Assembly: GCF_007565055.1 (NCBI RefSeq) | Contig: NC_044566.1 | Coordinates: 97,913,797 to 97,977,796, forward strand | Length of the DNA stretch: 64,000 nt | Direction of reading: 5' to 3' | From: Rhinopithecus roxellana | Taxonomy: Eukaryota; Chordata; Mammalia; Primates; Cercopithecidae | Part shown: positions 1-11,641 of the stretch, in pieces | Layout of the letters: each line of letters starts with the position of its first letter | Position numbering within the stretch: the first letter of the stretch is position 1 | Translations under genes and position numbers: made by a program | The notes under the pieces: generated by a model | Database searches by the model: none | Seen by the model: only the letters and a program-made list of their open reading frames with translations | Told to the model about the DNA's origin: nothing

Positions 1-259
1 TGCCCAGGCTGGAGTGCAGTGGCGCAATCTCAGCTCACTGCAACCCCCGCCTCCCAGCTTCAAGTGATTTTCTGCCTCATTCTCCCAAGTAGCTGGGATT
101 ACAGGTGCACACCACCATGCGTGGTTTAATTTTTGTGTTTTTAGGAGAAACAGGGTTTCACCATGTTGGCCAGGCTGGTCTCGAACTCCTGACCTCAAGT
201 GATCTGCCTTCGGCAACCCTAAGTGCTGAGATTACAGGTGAGAGCCACTGCATCTGGCT
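1..259 (-). mobile_element. Alu, cut by window start
   Basis: Reverse-orientation Alu in intron 4; starts inside the right arm and ends in a diverged ggccgggcg complement. Confidence 0.9.
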
Positions 260-1291
260 GTTTTTTAACTTTTAAAAGTGTTTTCACTTCTATCTGTCCC
301 TTTTTTTTCCCATTCACATAGCCTTGGTTGACAGTCTTGTTGCCTCTTGCCTGGACTGTTATTCCAGCAGCGACTCATTCTCTTTCTTCCAGTAGTCTCC
401 TGGCCAATCACTTCTACTGTTTAACCTTCCTTAAGTTGAGTTTCTCCCTCTAACTTGAAAAACCACACATACTGCTCCATATTGCCTTCCATAAGCTTCA
501 CCTGCTTCAGCCAGGTTTGGGGTGTTCTTTATTCAGCAGCCCCCACATCCCCCTTCTCCGTACTTCTGTCCTAGCGAGGCCTCCCCTGCAGCACCCTTCC
601 CTTCCCTCCTTAAAGTCCCTCCTTGATCGTCTAGGGTCTCTACCACCCAGTGTCCCTCAGTTGGAACTGCCCCGAGTTCTCTGTGCAGGTCACAGTTGAA
701 TCACAGGTGTCTGGACATAACTAGCCCTGTTTCCCAAGGCGAAACCCATGACTGTGTCCCCGCATCTGTTGGGGCTCCTGGTGTCCTCCAGATAGTTGAT
801 ACTCTGTAAACATTTGTCATTTCCCATTGATCACATTGAAACCCTGTGATCCAGGCAGAGTGAAGAGAGTAAGGCCCCGTGTGTTTAATTATGTTGCACA
901 TCGCCTTAATGATTGGTATGGATTTATAGTCCACATCGTCTCATTTCATTCCTTTGACAGCCTCTCTGTTCTTCTCTAATTTGGCTGAAAATTACTTTGG
1001 TTGGCTCTTAAGTAGAAACTTACATCATTTTATACTTGGGGGCATGTCCAAATTCACTAAATGAGGTGAGAGATTTTTCTTCTCCTTTCTACCCCTCGCT
1101 TTGCGGTCCTGGTAGGACACAGCTGCCACCACTAAAGGTACTGGGAGGGGCCAAAATGCTGGTCCTTAGAGCTGTTGTCTTGGGTTGTCTGGTCTTGACA
1201 TCACACAAGACTTCCTCAGATCTGCTGTGTCCTAAGCCTGACTTAGTATCACTGTATGAACACAATTCTCTACCTACCTCTTTTATTTCAG
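260..1291 (+). other. Intron 4, 3' part
   Basis: Unique-looking sequence between an Alu and exon 5. Apart from the acceptor I see no gene, RNA or regulatory motif I can support. Confidence 0.7.
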
Positions 1292-1381
1292 GCACTTCGT
1301 CTTAGTAACATGGCCATGGGGAAGACAACCACAGGCCAGATAGTCAATCTGCTGTCCAATGATGTCAACAAGTTTGACCAG
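1292..1381 (+). CDS. ABCC4: ABCC4 exon 5, MRP4 residues 178-207
   Basis: This exon encodes 30 whole codons (A178 to Q207) of MRP4, an ATP-driven exporter of cyclic nucleotides, prostaglandins, bile-acid and steroid conjugates and nucleotide drugs at the plasma membrane. The translation contains SNMAMGKTTTGQIVNLLSND, a conserved ABCC motif in the cytoplasmic loop leading into TM3, ending KFDQ. The acceptor is tatttcag and the donor is gtaagc, so both borders are canonical; start and end are phase 0. Codon 187 is ggg (Gly), the reference residue at the human G187W site, which supports calling this exon 5. Exons 1-4 are upstream of the window. Confidence 0.97.
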
Positions 1382-1437
1382 GTAAGCTGCAGTTCAGGGA
1401 TCCTTTTTCATTGCATTAAACACCCCTCTTCCCCCTT

Positions 1438-1607
1438 TTATTCTTTCTGGAGACAGGGGCTAACTCTGTTCACACTGGATTGCAGTGGCAGGATCATAGC
1501 TCACTGGAGCCTTGAACTCCTGGGCTCAAGTGATGTGCAATCCTCCCGCCTCAGCCTCCTGATTAGCTGTGACTACAGGTGTGCACCGCCATGCCCAGCT
1601 AATTTCT
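1438..1607 (-). mobile_element. Old Alu (AluJ-like), first part
   Basis: Diverged Alu interrupted after gctaatttct. It continues at 1737-1867, so 129 bases of foreign sequence sit inside it. Lies 57 bases after exon 5. Confidence 0.8.
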
Positions 1608-1736
1608 CTCTTCTTTTGAATTTTCATGTCAGATGGGCTAATGTGGCAATGTCATAACAGAATTCAAGGGTGGCACATCTCACACATGTGCATGAACACC
1701 CAACTGTCATGCTGATGAACTATAAAAGGATTGCTG

Positions 1737-1867
1737 GCTAATTTCTTTTTTTATTATTTGTAGAGAAGGGATCACACCTTGTTGCACAGGCTGGTCTCAA
1801 AATTCTGGCCTCAAGCGATCCTCCCACCTTGGCCTCCCAAAGTGCTGGGATTACAAGTGTGAACACC
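1737..1867 (-). mobile_element. Old Alu (AluJ-like), second part
   Basis: Continuation of the Alu at 1438-1607, beginning with a repeat of the same ten bases gctaatttct. Confidence 0.8.
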
Positions 1868-1989
1868 GTACCCACCCAGGGTCCATTGTTTAATACTTAC
1901 CTTGTGGAGGTATCATGTTATCCAGGGCATTCTAGCTGCTGGCCATGTCCATTTTGCACTAGGACCACTTTTTTTTTTCTTTCCAATTA

Positions 1990-2220
1990 TTCATTCACAG
2001 ACATGAACTAAAGCCTCCGCTCGGTGTCAGGGACAATGAATAAGACTTGGTTTCTGTTCTGAAGAAGCTTACGGCCTGTCTGGGAGACAAATACACAAGT
2101 AAATTACTGGAGTATGTGGTGGGCACTATAGTACAGGCTTTCTTAGGGTACTGGGGAGCCCCAGGGCATATGGGAGCTGAATTCTGTGGCAGAGAGTTCT
2201 GGAAAATGCTCAGCTCATCA
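1990..2220 (+). mobile_element. Possible CR1/L3-type relic
   Basis: ctcggtgtcagggacaatga and gaagcttacggcctgtctgg resemble an ancient LINE of the CR1/L3 type. Low certainty. Confidence 0.4.
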
Positions 2221-2474
2221 GTGAGATAGTCACTGATCAAGATCTTCTAATGCCGCTGGTCAGATTCTCTTTCAGGTCTCCCAGATCCGCTGTTTGTTTC
2301 CCCAGAATGGTTTCATCTGTGGTGGGTGCTTGGATTTCTGCTTTAGCAGGTCTAAACCCACTGTGGTCATTTCTGTTTAGGATTTGCCTGTTCTTTTCCA
2401 GCGGATCGTTTCTGTACTGTGTTCTTACTTGTTTTGCTTTTCTAGAGTCCTAAGAACGCTCTTTTTCTTTAAAG

Positions 2475-2638
2475 GTGACAGTGTTCTTACACTTCCTGTG
2501 GGCAGGGCCACTGCAGGCGATCGCAGTGACTGCCCTACTCTGGATGGAGATAGGAATATCGTGCCTTGCTGGGATGGCAGTTCTAATTATTCTCCTGCCC
2601 TTGCAAAGCTGTTTTGGGAAGTTGTTCTCATCACTGAG
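2475..2638 (+). CDS. ABCC4: ABCC4 exon 6, residues 208-262 (TM3-TM4)
   Basis: The exon is 164 nt, begins in phase 0 (V208) and ends two bases into the codon for R262. It encodes two hydrophobic segments, VFLHFLWAGPLQAIAVTALL and GISCLAGMAVLIILLPLQ, which are TM3 and TM4 of the first transmembrane domain, then CFGKLFSSL going into the cytoplasm. The acceptor is ctttaaag and the donor is gtaaga. The upstream intron is 1.1 kb, the downstream one 1.5 kb. No frame disruption is seen and the sequence matches remembered human MRP4 throughout this exon. Confidence 0.97.
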
Positions 2639-3156
2639 GTAAGAGAAATACTGGTGTGAAAAATGTCATATCTATTTGGTAACATCCACAGTCTTCCCGA
2701 TGCTTTTGTTCAGAAACAAACTAAATGCCTTTTATTATCTCTTCTTTGCATATGTTGCAGCTCTTCAGGCTTAGCCAAGGGGGCCTCCATCCTTATGCTG
2801 AAGGCGAATCTTCAAGGGAGAAAGGTGAAGGTATTCACCGGCTCCTCCCAGCCAGCTTTTCAGGCGCTGTGGCTGCAATAAGTAGAATGTCCTTAAGCAG
2901 AAATCACATATATAGAAGTTAGTTAAACATATAATGAATAACAATAGTTTGAAATATTTCATAGGCTCCATTCTAGCTGCATACATCTTTACTGTGCTTG
3001 TGTGAGAGCTATTTTCACATGTGTATACATGTGTGTGTTATTTTTACTTCAGTATTTCCATTAAATTGTAAGCTTCCCAAAGGCAGGGTGAATTTTAATG
3101 ATGTATTTATAAAATCACACAGTCCTAGTAGCGTATGTGTTAGGAATATGGTTGTC

Positions 3157-3442
3157 ATCTGGTCATGGCAGCTGACGCCTTTGGGAGACCGAGGCAGGTG
3201 GATCACGTGAGGCCAGGAGTTGGAGACATGCCTGGCCAACATGACAAAACCCCGTCTCTACTAAATTTTAAAAATTAGCTGGGTGTTGTGGTACATGCCT
3301 GTAATCTCAACTACTTGGGAGGCTCAGGCACAAGAACCACTTGAATCCAGGAGGCAGAGGTTGCAGTGAGCCAGGATTATGCCAGTGCACTCCAGCCTGG
3401 GTGACAGAGGTAGACTCTGTCTCAAAAAAAAGAAAAAGAAAT
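3157..3442 (+). mobile_element. Alu, diverged 5' end
   Basis: Forward Alu in intron 6 with a damaged head (missing the tgtaatcccagcac segment) and an A-rich tail with G interruptions. Confidence 0.85.
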
Positions 3443-3612
3443 ACAGCTTTTGGTCAAGAGGTTAATGATGATAAAATAAATTAGACTTGAAGCAGGTCCC
3501 AATGAATTGGAAATGAGTCATTGTCAAGGTTGTCAGCTGGATCGAGAGGAGCCACTGTTGGAAGTGCATTGAGTTCTTTGTATTATGCTTTTGCTTATGG
3601 TGTATTTTCTAC

Positions 3613-3945
3613 TTGGACCTTCCCCTCTTTGCCATCTGGAGAAACAGTCCTTGTCCTTTGAGGCCCTGTTCAAATGCTCCCAGTCCTCTGAAGCTTTTTT
3701 TTGCTCTCCTCTTTCCCGGTGGAGTTAACAAACAGCCCTTTCTTTTCTGCTCCTCAGCACTTCATTCTCATTTCAGTACACTCCACCCACTGTGTTACTG
3801 TCAGGCGCGGGTGCCTTTCTGCCTTCCCTGCCCACCTGTGCGTTCCTCCAGGGGACAGATTACACCTGACTCATTTCCATGTCTTCCTCAGCAGATACTA
3901 CAAATTCTCCAAAATACTTATTGAGTTGGGATAGATTGTTGACTT
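3613..3945 (+). mobile_element. Possible L2 relic
   Basis: C/T-rich text with ccctgttcaaatgctcccag resembles the L2 3' end (tcaaatgtcacctcc). Intron 6. Confidence 0.4.
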
Positions 3946-4112
3946 CCTAATCGAAGTCTTTTTCTATTTGTATTTTGAGTAGGACCTGTCTGTGTTGACG
4001 GAAGCAAAAGCGCTCTAGGGAACCATGTGATGCGGGTCCCTGCCTGTGCGTGCCGCTGATAAGGGCAGGCTGTGATCGCTCAGGCTCATCTCCCATGTCT
4101 GGTCCCCCTTAG

Positions 4113-4238
4113 GAGTAAAACTGCAACTTTCACGGATGCCAGGATCAGGACCATGAATGAAGTTATAACTGGCATAAGGATAATAAAAATGTACGCCTGG
4201 GAAAAGTCATTTTCAGATCTTGTTACCAATTTGAGAAA
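4113..4238 (+). CDS. ABCC4: ABCC4 exon 7, residues 262-304 (intracellular loop 2)
   Basis: The 126-nt exon completes R262 with one base and stops two bases into K304. It carries the ABCC loop signature RIRTMNEVITGIRIIKMYAW, followed by EKSF. In this family the loop contacts the nucleotide-binding domains and couples ATP use to transport. The acceptor is cccttag and the donor is gtaagttt. Compared with human MRP4 as I remember it, positions 297 and 299 read Asp and Val instead of Asn and Ile. The codon for residue 304, split across this junction, is the human K304N site; here it joins to aag (Lys). Confidence 0.97.
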
Positions 4239-4705
4239 GTAAGTTTTTGTATACATTGTACTGTATTTTTGTACTTTGCTATTCTTGTCGAATGGTTTTA
4301 GAAGTTTTACTGTGTGTTCACATTATGGAAGGTTCAGTACAATCCATCCCACTCCCCACGCGTGGCAGTTAGGTTAAGTAGAATGGTGGAGAATGTTATT
4401 TTCACTTGGTCTTCCATTTACCATGTTCTTAAACAGAAAGCATGTATGCTTCTCACTAATACGGAAGTGAAATTCCAAATGTTTCTGAATATCCCAAATC
4501 CCAACAACGATTCTAAGATGTTAGTATTTGAGAATAATGGTGTTTAAAATAAAACTGTGATTTATATTAATGTAGCCAAATGGACAGGTTATAGAGACTG
4601 GGCATATCTATATTGGACTAAACTCTATGAATCAGTATTTTTCATTCCAAACAGGCATGGAAATACTGTTAGTTGTTCTTTGTGTTATTAGAATTTTTGG
4701 GGGGC

Positions 4706-4997
4706 GGCTGGGCATGGTGGCTCACGCCTATAATCCAAGAACCTTGGGAGGCTGAGGCAGGTGGATCACCTGAGGTCAGGAGTTCGAGACCAGCCTGGCC
4801 AACATGGTGAAACCCTGTCTCTATTAAAAATAGAAAAAATTTGCTAAGCATGGTGGCGCTTGCCTGTAATCCCACTACTTGGGAGGCTGAGGCAGGAGAA
4901 TCACTTGAACCAGGAGGAGGAGGTTGCAGTGAGCTGAGATCGCACCATTGCCTGGGCGACAAGAGTGAAACTCCATCTCAAAAAAAAAAAAAAAAAT
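4706..4997 (+). mobile_element. AluS-like
   Basis: Near full-length forward Alu in intron 7 with a tail of about 18 A. It is followed 120 bases later by a reverse Alu fragment, so the two can pair. Confidence 0.92.
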
Positions 4998-5118
4998 GTT
5001 TTTCTGGCTTTTGGATTAAATATTTGATTAGTTGTTGCATTCCAGCACATGGTACTTCTTATGATTTTCTGGGTAGTTCCTGGCCACCTCTCACCTTTGC
5101 ACCTTTTTGTTGTTGTTG

Positions 5119-5216
5119 TTACCCAGGATGATCTCAAACTCTTGGGTTCAAACAATTCATCCACCTCAGCTCCCAAAGTGCTGGGATTGCAGGCGTGAGC
5201 CACTTTATGTGGCTGA
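5119..5216 (-). mobile_element. Alu fragment next to exon 8
   Basis: Only the left-arm part, reverse orientation, ending about 37 bases before the exon 8 splice junction. Confidence 0.8.
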
Positions 5217-5253
5217 CATCACTGCTTTTTAAAAAACCTGTACTCTCTTCCAG

Positions 5254-5503
5254 GAAGGAGATTTCCAAGATTCTGAGAAGTTCCTATCTCAGAGGGATGA
5301 ACTTGGCCTCGTTTTTCAGTGCAAGCAAAATCATCGTGTTTGTGACCTTCACCACCTACGTCCTCCTCGGCAACGTGATCACAGCCAGTCGCGTGTTTGT
5401 GGCTGTGACACTGTACGGGGCTGTGCGGCTGACGGTCACCCTCTTCTTCCCCGCAGCCATTGAGAAGGTGTCAGAGGCAATCATCAGCATCCGAAGAATC
5501 CAG
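5254..5503 (+). CDS. ABCC4: ABCC4 exon 8, residues 304-387 (TM5-TM6)
   Basis: The 250-nt exon finishes K304 and runs 83 codons to Q387, ending phase 0. It encodes TM5 (SKIIVFVTFTTYVLLGNVIT) and TM6 (VFVAVTLYGAVRLTVTLFFP), which line the substrate path, then AIEKVSEAIISIRRIQ, the conserved exit from TMD1. The acceptor is ctcttccag and the donor is gttggt. Differences from human as I remember it: Tyr315, Asn344, Ala371, Lys375 and Ile381. A partial inverted Alu ends only about 37 bases before the exon, so the splice acceptor sits right beside repeat sequence. Confidence 0.97.
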
Positions 5504-6111
5504 GTTGGTGTCAGATGCCATTTTAAAGTTGTAGATGCATTCGAGGTGAAATGATATCTCCTTTTATTTAGCATCACTATGTTCCAGTGTAATGACATTT
5601 AACTCTCTCATAACCAAAACGTGCTGCCATTCCACAATGTTGTGTGTACTTCCTTATCTTAGAGCGCACTAAAGACAATGCAAGCATTTTGATCATTTAT
5701 TGGGAGCAACATAAACAGCAGTGGCACAGGGCTTTTGATGTGCAGGTGGTAACTGCAGGTGTGATTAAAATGTTTAAGCTATCTAAAAGGAGGAAAAGCA
5801 AATAGATTTCATCTGTTACGTTAACGCAAATGAGAAAGTAGCGAGTATGGGTTGAGTATGGTTCTTCCGTGGGCTGGAAGGAAAGAGCTTGCTGGAGGTC
5901 CCTGCTTCTTGGTCAGGAAGCAGGGCCTCAACTTCACTTAGCTATCCCTGTTTGAAAATAAGTTCTTTCCTCTGTAGATGTTTTCCTTGTTAATTTTTGT
6001 GCATGCCTTTAGGATCTCTGCCGTTTCTTTCCTATCCTCTTTTCACTTTTTTCTTACTGTTGATGAACCTAACTCTACCAGACTTCTTTCTTTCCAATTG
6101 GTTGATTTCTA

Positions 6112-6480
6112 CTGCCTTGCTCTGTTTGTACTACTGTAACAAAATACCTGAGACTGGCTAATTTATACATGTTAGACATTTATTTATCACAGTTCCGGAG
6201 GCTGGGAAGTCCAAGATTAAGGCTCTGGCATTGGTGTGTGGTGAGGACCATTCTCTGCTTCCCAGATGGACCTCTGTGTCCTCACATTGTGGAAGAAACA
6301 GAAGGACAAACTGGGCCTGTTTAGTTCCCTCCAGCCTTCTGTAAGGACGCTAATCCCCATCAGGAGGGCTCTGCTGTGGCGACCTAATCACCTCTTAGAG
6401 GCCCCACCTCTTAACACTGACACTGGGGTGAAGTTCCAGCCTGTGAATTTAGAGTGGGCACGTCCATTCAAACCATAGCA
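6112..6480 (-). mobile_element. MLT1-type MaLR LTR
   Basis: Reverse solo LTR relic of the ERVL-MaLR group: gagactggctaatttata near the left, ggaggctgggaagtcc, and cattcaaaccatag at the right. No retroviral genes are attached. Confidence 0.75.
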
Positions 6481-6855
6481 TCCACTTTACACACCATCAC
6501 CTTTTCCTAAGTAGCTGTCACTAAATTGCCAGGGCAAATAATTTATATCACCAAGGTAAGGTCCTGGCACATAATATATGCACAAGTATTTGTGTGTTTA
6601 TGAATAAGTTGAAAATTAAAATAAATTGGCTTTGTGAGAGGGCCTGGCAAGAACTTGACTGTCTAAGCTTTTCAAAAATCTGCTTTGTTTTATTCCTGGT
6701 TCTTAATAGAGATGGATATCCAAGGACAGACTCGAGTGAACTTAGCTGACACTGGCTGTGATTATTTTTTATTTTTATTTTTTTGGTTGAGGAGAGAGTG
6801 GGGTGGGTGTTGTCATAAAAGCTAAGATTCTTTTTTATGATGAAGTTTGTTTTTT

Positions 6856-6930
6856 AAAGAAGAGATCTTGCTGTGTTACCCAGGCTGGAGCATAGTGGCT
6901 ATTCATAGGCAGACTCCCACTACTGATTAG
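6856..6930 (-). mobile_element. Alu monomer relic
   Basis: Short reverse fragment with gttacccaggctggag; strongly decayed. Confidence 0.6.
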
Positions 6931-7254
6931 CAAGTTTGTATTTCGTAAAAAATATTACCTATAAAACAGACCATACAAGGTCAATTCTTATTCTCATTCT
7001 TTCTGACAACAGCTTCAGGTAACACTGTGAAGGGATGGTCCATGCAGGTCAGTAACACTGTTTTCTTACAGCTGTTGCATCTTGAAAGAAATAACTTAGA
7101 AATATACTTTGACCAGAGTGTCTTTCTGAGTGTGCGGGACACCTTTTTCAGATGGAAGGGCCACGTGTGTATTGTGCTGCTGTAATTCTCTGACTGCTGT
7201 TGCTGCCCCTCACTGTGATTGCAGGCGCTGGTGTGTGTACTGTGAACCAGGGCT

Positions 7255-7395
7255 CTTGGAAGCCTTTACATGTTATTTCATGTTATCCTCACAATTGAAG
7301 GAGATAAGCATTAGTGTCCCCACTTTACAGAGAATGAAACTGGCTCCTGTAATAGGTTAAGGAGTTTGCCTGTCTTAGAGATAGGAATCTGTTCA
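7255..7395 (-). mobile_element. MIR relic
   Basis: ccccactttacagagaatga is the reverse of the MIR core region. Confidence 0.65.
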
Positions 7396-7433
7396 GAACC
7401 ATGATTTCTTAACCATTATTACGTTGCCTATTG

Positions 7434-7799
7434 TATTAGTCTGTTTTTATATTGCTATAAAGAACTTCCTAAGACTGGGCAATTTGTAAAGGAAAGAGGT
7501 TTAATTGACTCACAGTTCAGCATAGGTGGTGAGACCTCAGGAAACTTACAGTCATGGCGGAAGGGGAAGCAGGCACTTTCTTCACAGGGCAGCAGGAAGG
7601 AGAAGTGCAAACAGGGGAAATGCCAGAGGCTTATAAAACCATCAGATCTCATGAGAACTCACTGTCACTAGAACAGCATGGAGGAACCGCCCCCATGATC
7701 CAGTTACCTCCACCTGGTCCCACCCTTGATACGTGAGGATTATGGGGATTACAGTTCAAGCTGAGATTTGGGTGGGGACACAAAGCCAAACTATATCAC
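7434..7799 (-). mobile_element. THE1/MST-type MaLR LTR
   Basis: Reverse solo LTR with the family's ends, tgtattagtctgttttta and ccaaactatatca, and gatttgggtggggacaca inside. No internal sequence remains. Confidence 0.85.
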
Positions 7800-8480
7800 C
7801 TGTGTTGCTGCCTTAGTATCCTCTGGTGTGGGATATTTCCTTCAGTGTTCTTTTACTCATCTAGTCTTACTCCAAAAACCTTGAAAGGTTCTCTGTTTCC
7901 TGTGGAGTCCTATTTTTGAAACCTAGGCATAGGGCTCACCTGGCCACATTGTGTGTTTCCCAGCACATGACCCATCTCTGTTCCTGCTTTGGGGTCTTTG
8001 GCTCTTTGTGGCTTTGAGTGTCCTCCCTTCTGTCCTTGATTTAAGCAAGTGCTACTAAGCCCTCCGGCCAGGTCTCAGGAGCCTGGTGGTACATTTGTTC
8101 CTGCTGAGCAAGGGCCAGTATGGTGCAGCTCAGTGCTGATGAACACATAATGGGCACCAAATGCTGGATGAACAGAAGCAGCAATCATAGCAAAAGGCTG
8201 GGACCCAGTACAGACCCAAGGTAGTCCAGGCTGTACCGTAAGCCAGAGGAAGGCCGAGTGAGGAAGCAGACGCGAGTTGAACATTCCCAGAACACCGGGC
8301 CCTGTTCAAGGGGGTTGTGAGGGTCCTCAACTCTGGGGAGCTGGATCTTTTTCAGAGTGGACTGGATCGGAGTCTCCACCTCGTTATGCGTGTCCCTCTG
8401 TGCATCTCAAACCCCATTAGACTTGGTCGACCTGCTCTTGTAAGAGAGGGGCCATGTCTGACATTAAATGTAGACCCTCC

Positions 8481-8776
8481 TGGCCAGGTGTGGTGGCTCA
8501 CACCTATAATCGCAGCACTTTGGGAGGCCGAGGTGGGCAGATCACTTGAGCTCAGGAGTTAGAGACCAGCCTGGCCAACATGGTGAAATCCTGTCTCTAC
8601 TAAAAATATAAAAATTCGTCAGGCGTGGTGGTGCATGCCTGTATTCCCAGCTCCTTAGGAGGCTCAGGCTTGCTTGAACCCAAAAAGTGGAGGTTGCAGT
8701 GAGCTGAGATTGCACCACTGCACTGTAGTCTGGGTGACAGAGTGAGACTCTGTCTCCAAAAAAAAAAAAAAAAAAG
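8481..8776 (+). mobile_element. AluS-like
   Basis: Near full-length forward Alu with a tail of about 18 A, intron 8. Confidence 0.92.
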
Positions 8777-8949
8777 CTTCCTGACTGGCTTCCAGGCTGT
8801 GAAACAAGTGGACTTTCCTTGGGCCATGTGGAGAGATAAAAACAGTCTTACTTGGTTAATAAAATTAGTCTGTCTTCCTGGCCATTATGAGATAAATGAA
8901 GGTTAAGATTAAGACCATGGGGCTTTATATGAACAGATAATAGCTGGTG

Positions 8950-9085
8950 AGTACTTACTAGGTAACAAGGAGGGGCCCAAGAGCCTTATGCATATTCACT
9001 CCTTTTACTAGTGTGACTCCCCCTATCACTCCGACATTACAGATAAAGAAACTGAAGTCTGGGGAGGGTGAATAGCACCTCCACA
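8950..9085 (-). mobile_element. MIR relic
   Basis: cattacagataaagaaactg marks a reverse MIR, directly before an Alu. Confidence 0.6.
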
Positions 9086-9148
9086 TTTTAACAGTTAATA
9101 AAAGGCTGATCCAGGGCTTTAGCCCAGGCTGTCCATCTGTCTCAGAAG

Positions 9149-9445
9149 TGCAGCCATGGCTCACGTCCCAGCACTTTGGGAGGCCAAGGTGGGCGGATCA
9201 CTTGAGGTCAGGAGTTCTCGACCAGCCTGGCGAGCATGGTGAAATCCTGCCTCTACTGAGAATACAACAACAACAACAAAATTAGCCGGGCGAGGTGGTG
9301 CGCACCTGTAGTCCCAGCTGCCCTGGAGGCCAAGGCATGAGAATTGCTTGAACCCGGGAGGTGGAGGTTGCAGTGAGCCGAGATCGCACCACTGCACTCC
9401 GGCCTAGGTGACAGAGCGACACTCCATCTCAAAAAAAAAAAAAAG
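9149..9445 (+). mobile_element. Alu, slightly shortened head
   Basis: Forward copy with a (CAA)n middle A-rich region; intron 8. Confidence 0.9.
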
Positions 9446-9687
9446 AAGTGCACAATCGTACCCCCACATGCACAGCATAACCTGAATGCAGATATCACTT
9501 CTGCATGGCAGCCATAGGAAATAATGGGGCAAAGACCAGCCCCGACAGGTAGTATGGGGGCGTGGGACGCAGACCTTGGGTCCTCATCAATTCTCTGGGC
9601 CTCGGTTTTCTTGTCTCTAAATAAGGGGATTGGACTTAGTGTCGGGAGGTCATTTCCTGTCTTGTCTCACTTATTTAGAAAACCATC

Positions 9688-10107
9688 TGTATTAGTCAGC
9701 GTTCTCCAGAGAAGCAGAACCGATAGGGCCCACATGTATGTACATGCAGAGAGACATTAGTAGATTGATTTATAAAATTTTCTCACGCAACTTAGAGGTG
9801 AGGTAAGTCCACAGTCTGCAGGGCAGTTGACGGGCCAGAGACCCTGGGAAGAGCTGATGATGCAGCTTGAGTCTGAGGAGGACAGTCTTGAGGCAGAATT
9901 CCCTTTTCTTTGTAGGTCTTCTTTCTCTTAAATGCCTTCAACTGATCGGGTGAGGCCCACTGACATTATGTAGGACTTCAAAGTCTACAGATTTAAATGC
10001 TAATCTCAACTGAAAAATACTTTCCCATTGATATCCAGACATGTTTGACCAAATATCTGGGGACTGTGGCCTAGCCAAGCTGACACATAAAATTAACCAT
10101 CACACAG
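9688..10107 (-). mobile_element. LTR-like repeat, MaLR-type
   Basis: Begins tgtattagtcagcgttctc and ends with ttaaccatcacaca, with tgatatccagacatgtttg inside. I know this as a common primate LTR-like repeat but am unsure of the subfamily. Confidence 0.65.
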
Positions 10108-10404
10108 TCTTTTTTTTTCTTTTGAGATGAGTCTTGCTGTGTCAGGCAGGCTGGAGTGCAGTGGCACGATCTCAGCTCACTGCAAGCTCTACTTCCCAGG
10201 TTCAAGCAATTCTCCTGTCTCAGCCTCCTGGGTAGTTGGGGTTACAGGCGTGAGCCACCATGTCCAGCTAATTTTTGTATTTTCAGTAGAGGCAAGGTTT
10301 CACCACGCTGGCCAGGCTGGTCTCAAATTCCTGACCTCAAGTGATCCACCCGCCTTGGCATCCCAAAGTGCTGGGATTACAGGAATGAGCCGCCGCACCT
10401 GGCC
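10108..10404 (-). mobile_element. AluS-like
   Basis: Reverse full-length Alu placed directly at the end of an LTR-like repeat (cacacagt is found on both sides, a likely target duplication). Confidence 0.9.
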
Positions 10405-11350
10405 CATCACACAGTTTAATCCTCATCTCTTCTTTTGGGATCTCCACAGGTGACTTTGTCCTCATTTTCCCCTTAGTATTGAAGCCATTTGTTTATAGAT
10501 TTCTTTCCCTTCCTAAACTCTGAACATATAAAAGGCAGACACAATGCCTCATTCATCTTTATATTACGTATACATTGCAGGCGCCCAGAAAATGTGTAAG
10601 TGAAGTCAGCCTCCAGCTTCATTACGTCTGTGAGATTTGGAAAAGGCCTAACAACTGAGCATTATTTTAGTGAGAAGTGATGACTGTCATTCTCTGCTGA
10701 ATTATGTCACACGTCAGAGAGTGTGGCATGAAAGGGATCCTGCAGACGATTTTCAGGGAATTGTGGTCCAATATGCGGCTAGGGAAGAAATCCTTAAGAT
10801 TTTTTATTTTTATTTTTCCACTAAAATGCAACTCACCTGTGTCTAAGGCTTGAAATTCCTGTTCGTGTAGATAGATGTATGCATGCAGTAAAACAAACTG
10901 ACCAGCTGGGAATTTTACATTTTCCAGTGGCTAACTTTGGCAAGGCGCTCTGTGTCCAGATAAAGGATGCATCTTTGAGTTGGGCAGGAAACCTTAATTT
11001 CCCCTCACGTACATAGTTTCTGGTGGGTAGATGGGCCTAGAGTCCAGCAGTAGTGATTTTCAGTAAAGGAGAAACAAATGGCCAGGCATGACTGGTAAGA
11101 AAGCGTTGGTGTTAGTGTGGTGAGCTCCTTCATGGTGGTGTTGAAGTCATTGCTGGAGGTTTTGTTTTGTCTTGTTTATTTGTTTTTTCTGCCTTAGAAC
11201 TTTGTGTTTTTTCAACCTGGATGGTTCCTGTAACCCATTTACAATTTTGTCCCCTAGTTCATCAGAATTGCCTGATGTACTGATTAAAACTAAATTATTA
11301 CACCTTGGAGATTCTGTTCACCAAGCATAGGTTGGGGCCCAGTATCTTTT

Positions 11351-11641
11351 GTTTGGTTTTGCTTTGAGACGGTGTCTCGCTCTGTCACTAAGCGGGAGTG
11401 CAGTGGTGCGATCTCAGCTCACTGCAATCTCTGCCTTCCAGGTTCAAGTGATTCTCCTGCCTCAGCCTCCGGAGTAGCTGGGACTACAGGTGTGCACCAC
11501 CACGCCCAGCTAACTTTTATATTTTTAGTAGAGACGAGGTTTCACTGTGTTGGTCAGGATGGTCTCAATTTCTTGACCTCGTGATCCACCCGCGTTGGCC
11601 TCCCAAAGTGCTGGGATTACAGGTGTGAGCCACCCTCAGCC
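11351..11641 (-). mobile_element. Alu
   Basis: Reverse full-length copy; ccagtatctttt before and ccaatatcttta after it suggest the target site. Confidence 0.9.

Larger units (their letters stand above)
1382..2474 (+). other. Intron 5
   Basis: 1.1 kb holding the split AluJ and a CR1/L3-like relic; the last 250 bases look unique. Confidence 0.85.
2639..4112 (+). other. Intron 6
   Basis: 1.5 kb with one Alu and a possible L2 relic; 2640-3150 and 3945-4100 show nothing recognisable. Confidence 0.85.
4239..5253 (+). other. Intron 7
   Basis: 1.0 kb; AT-rich unique sequence to 4700, then a forward Alu and a reverse Alu fragment close to exon 8. Confidence 0.85.
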
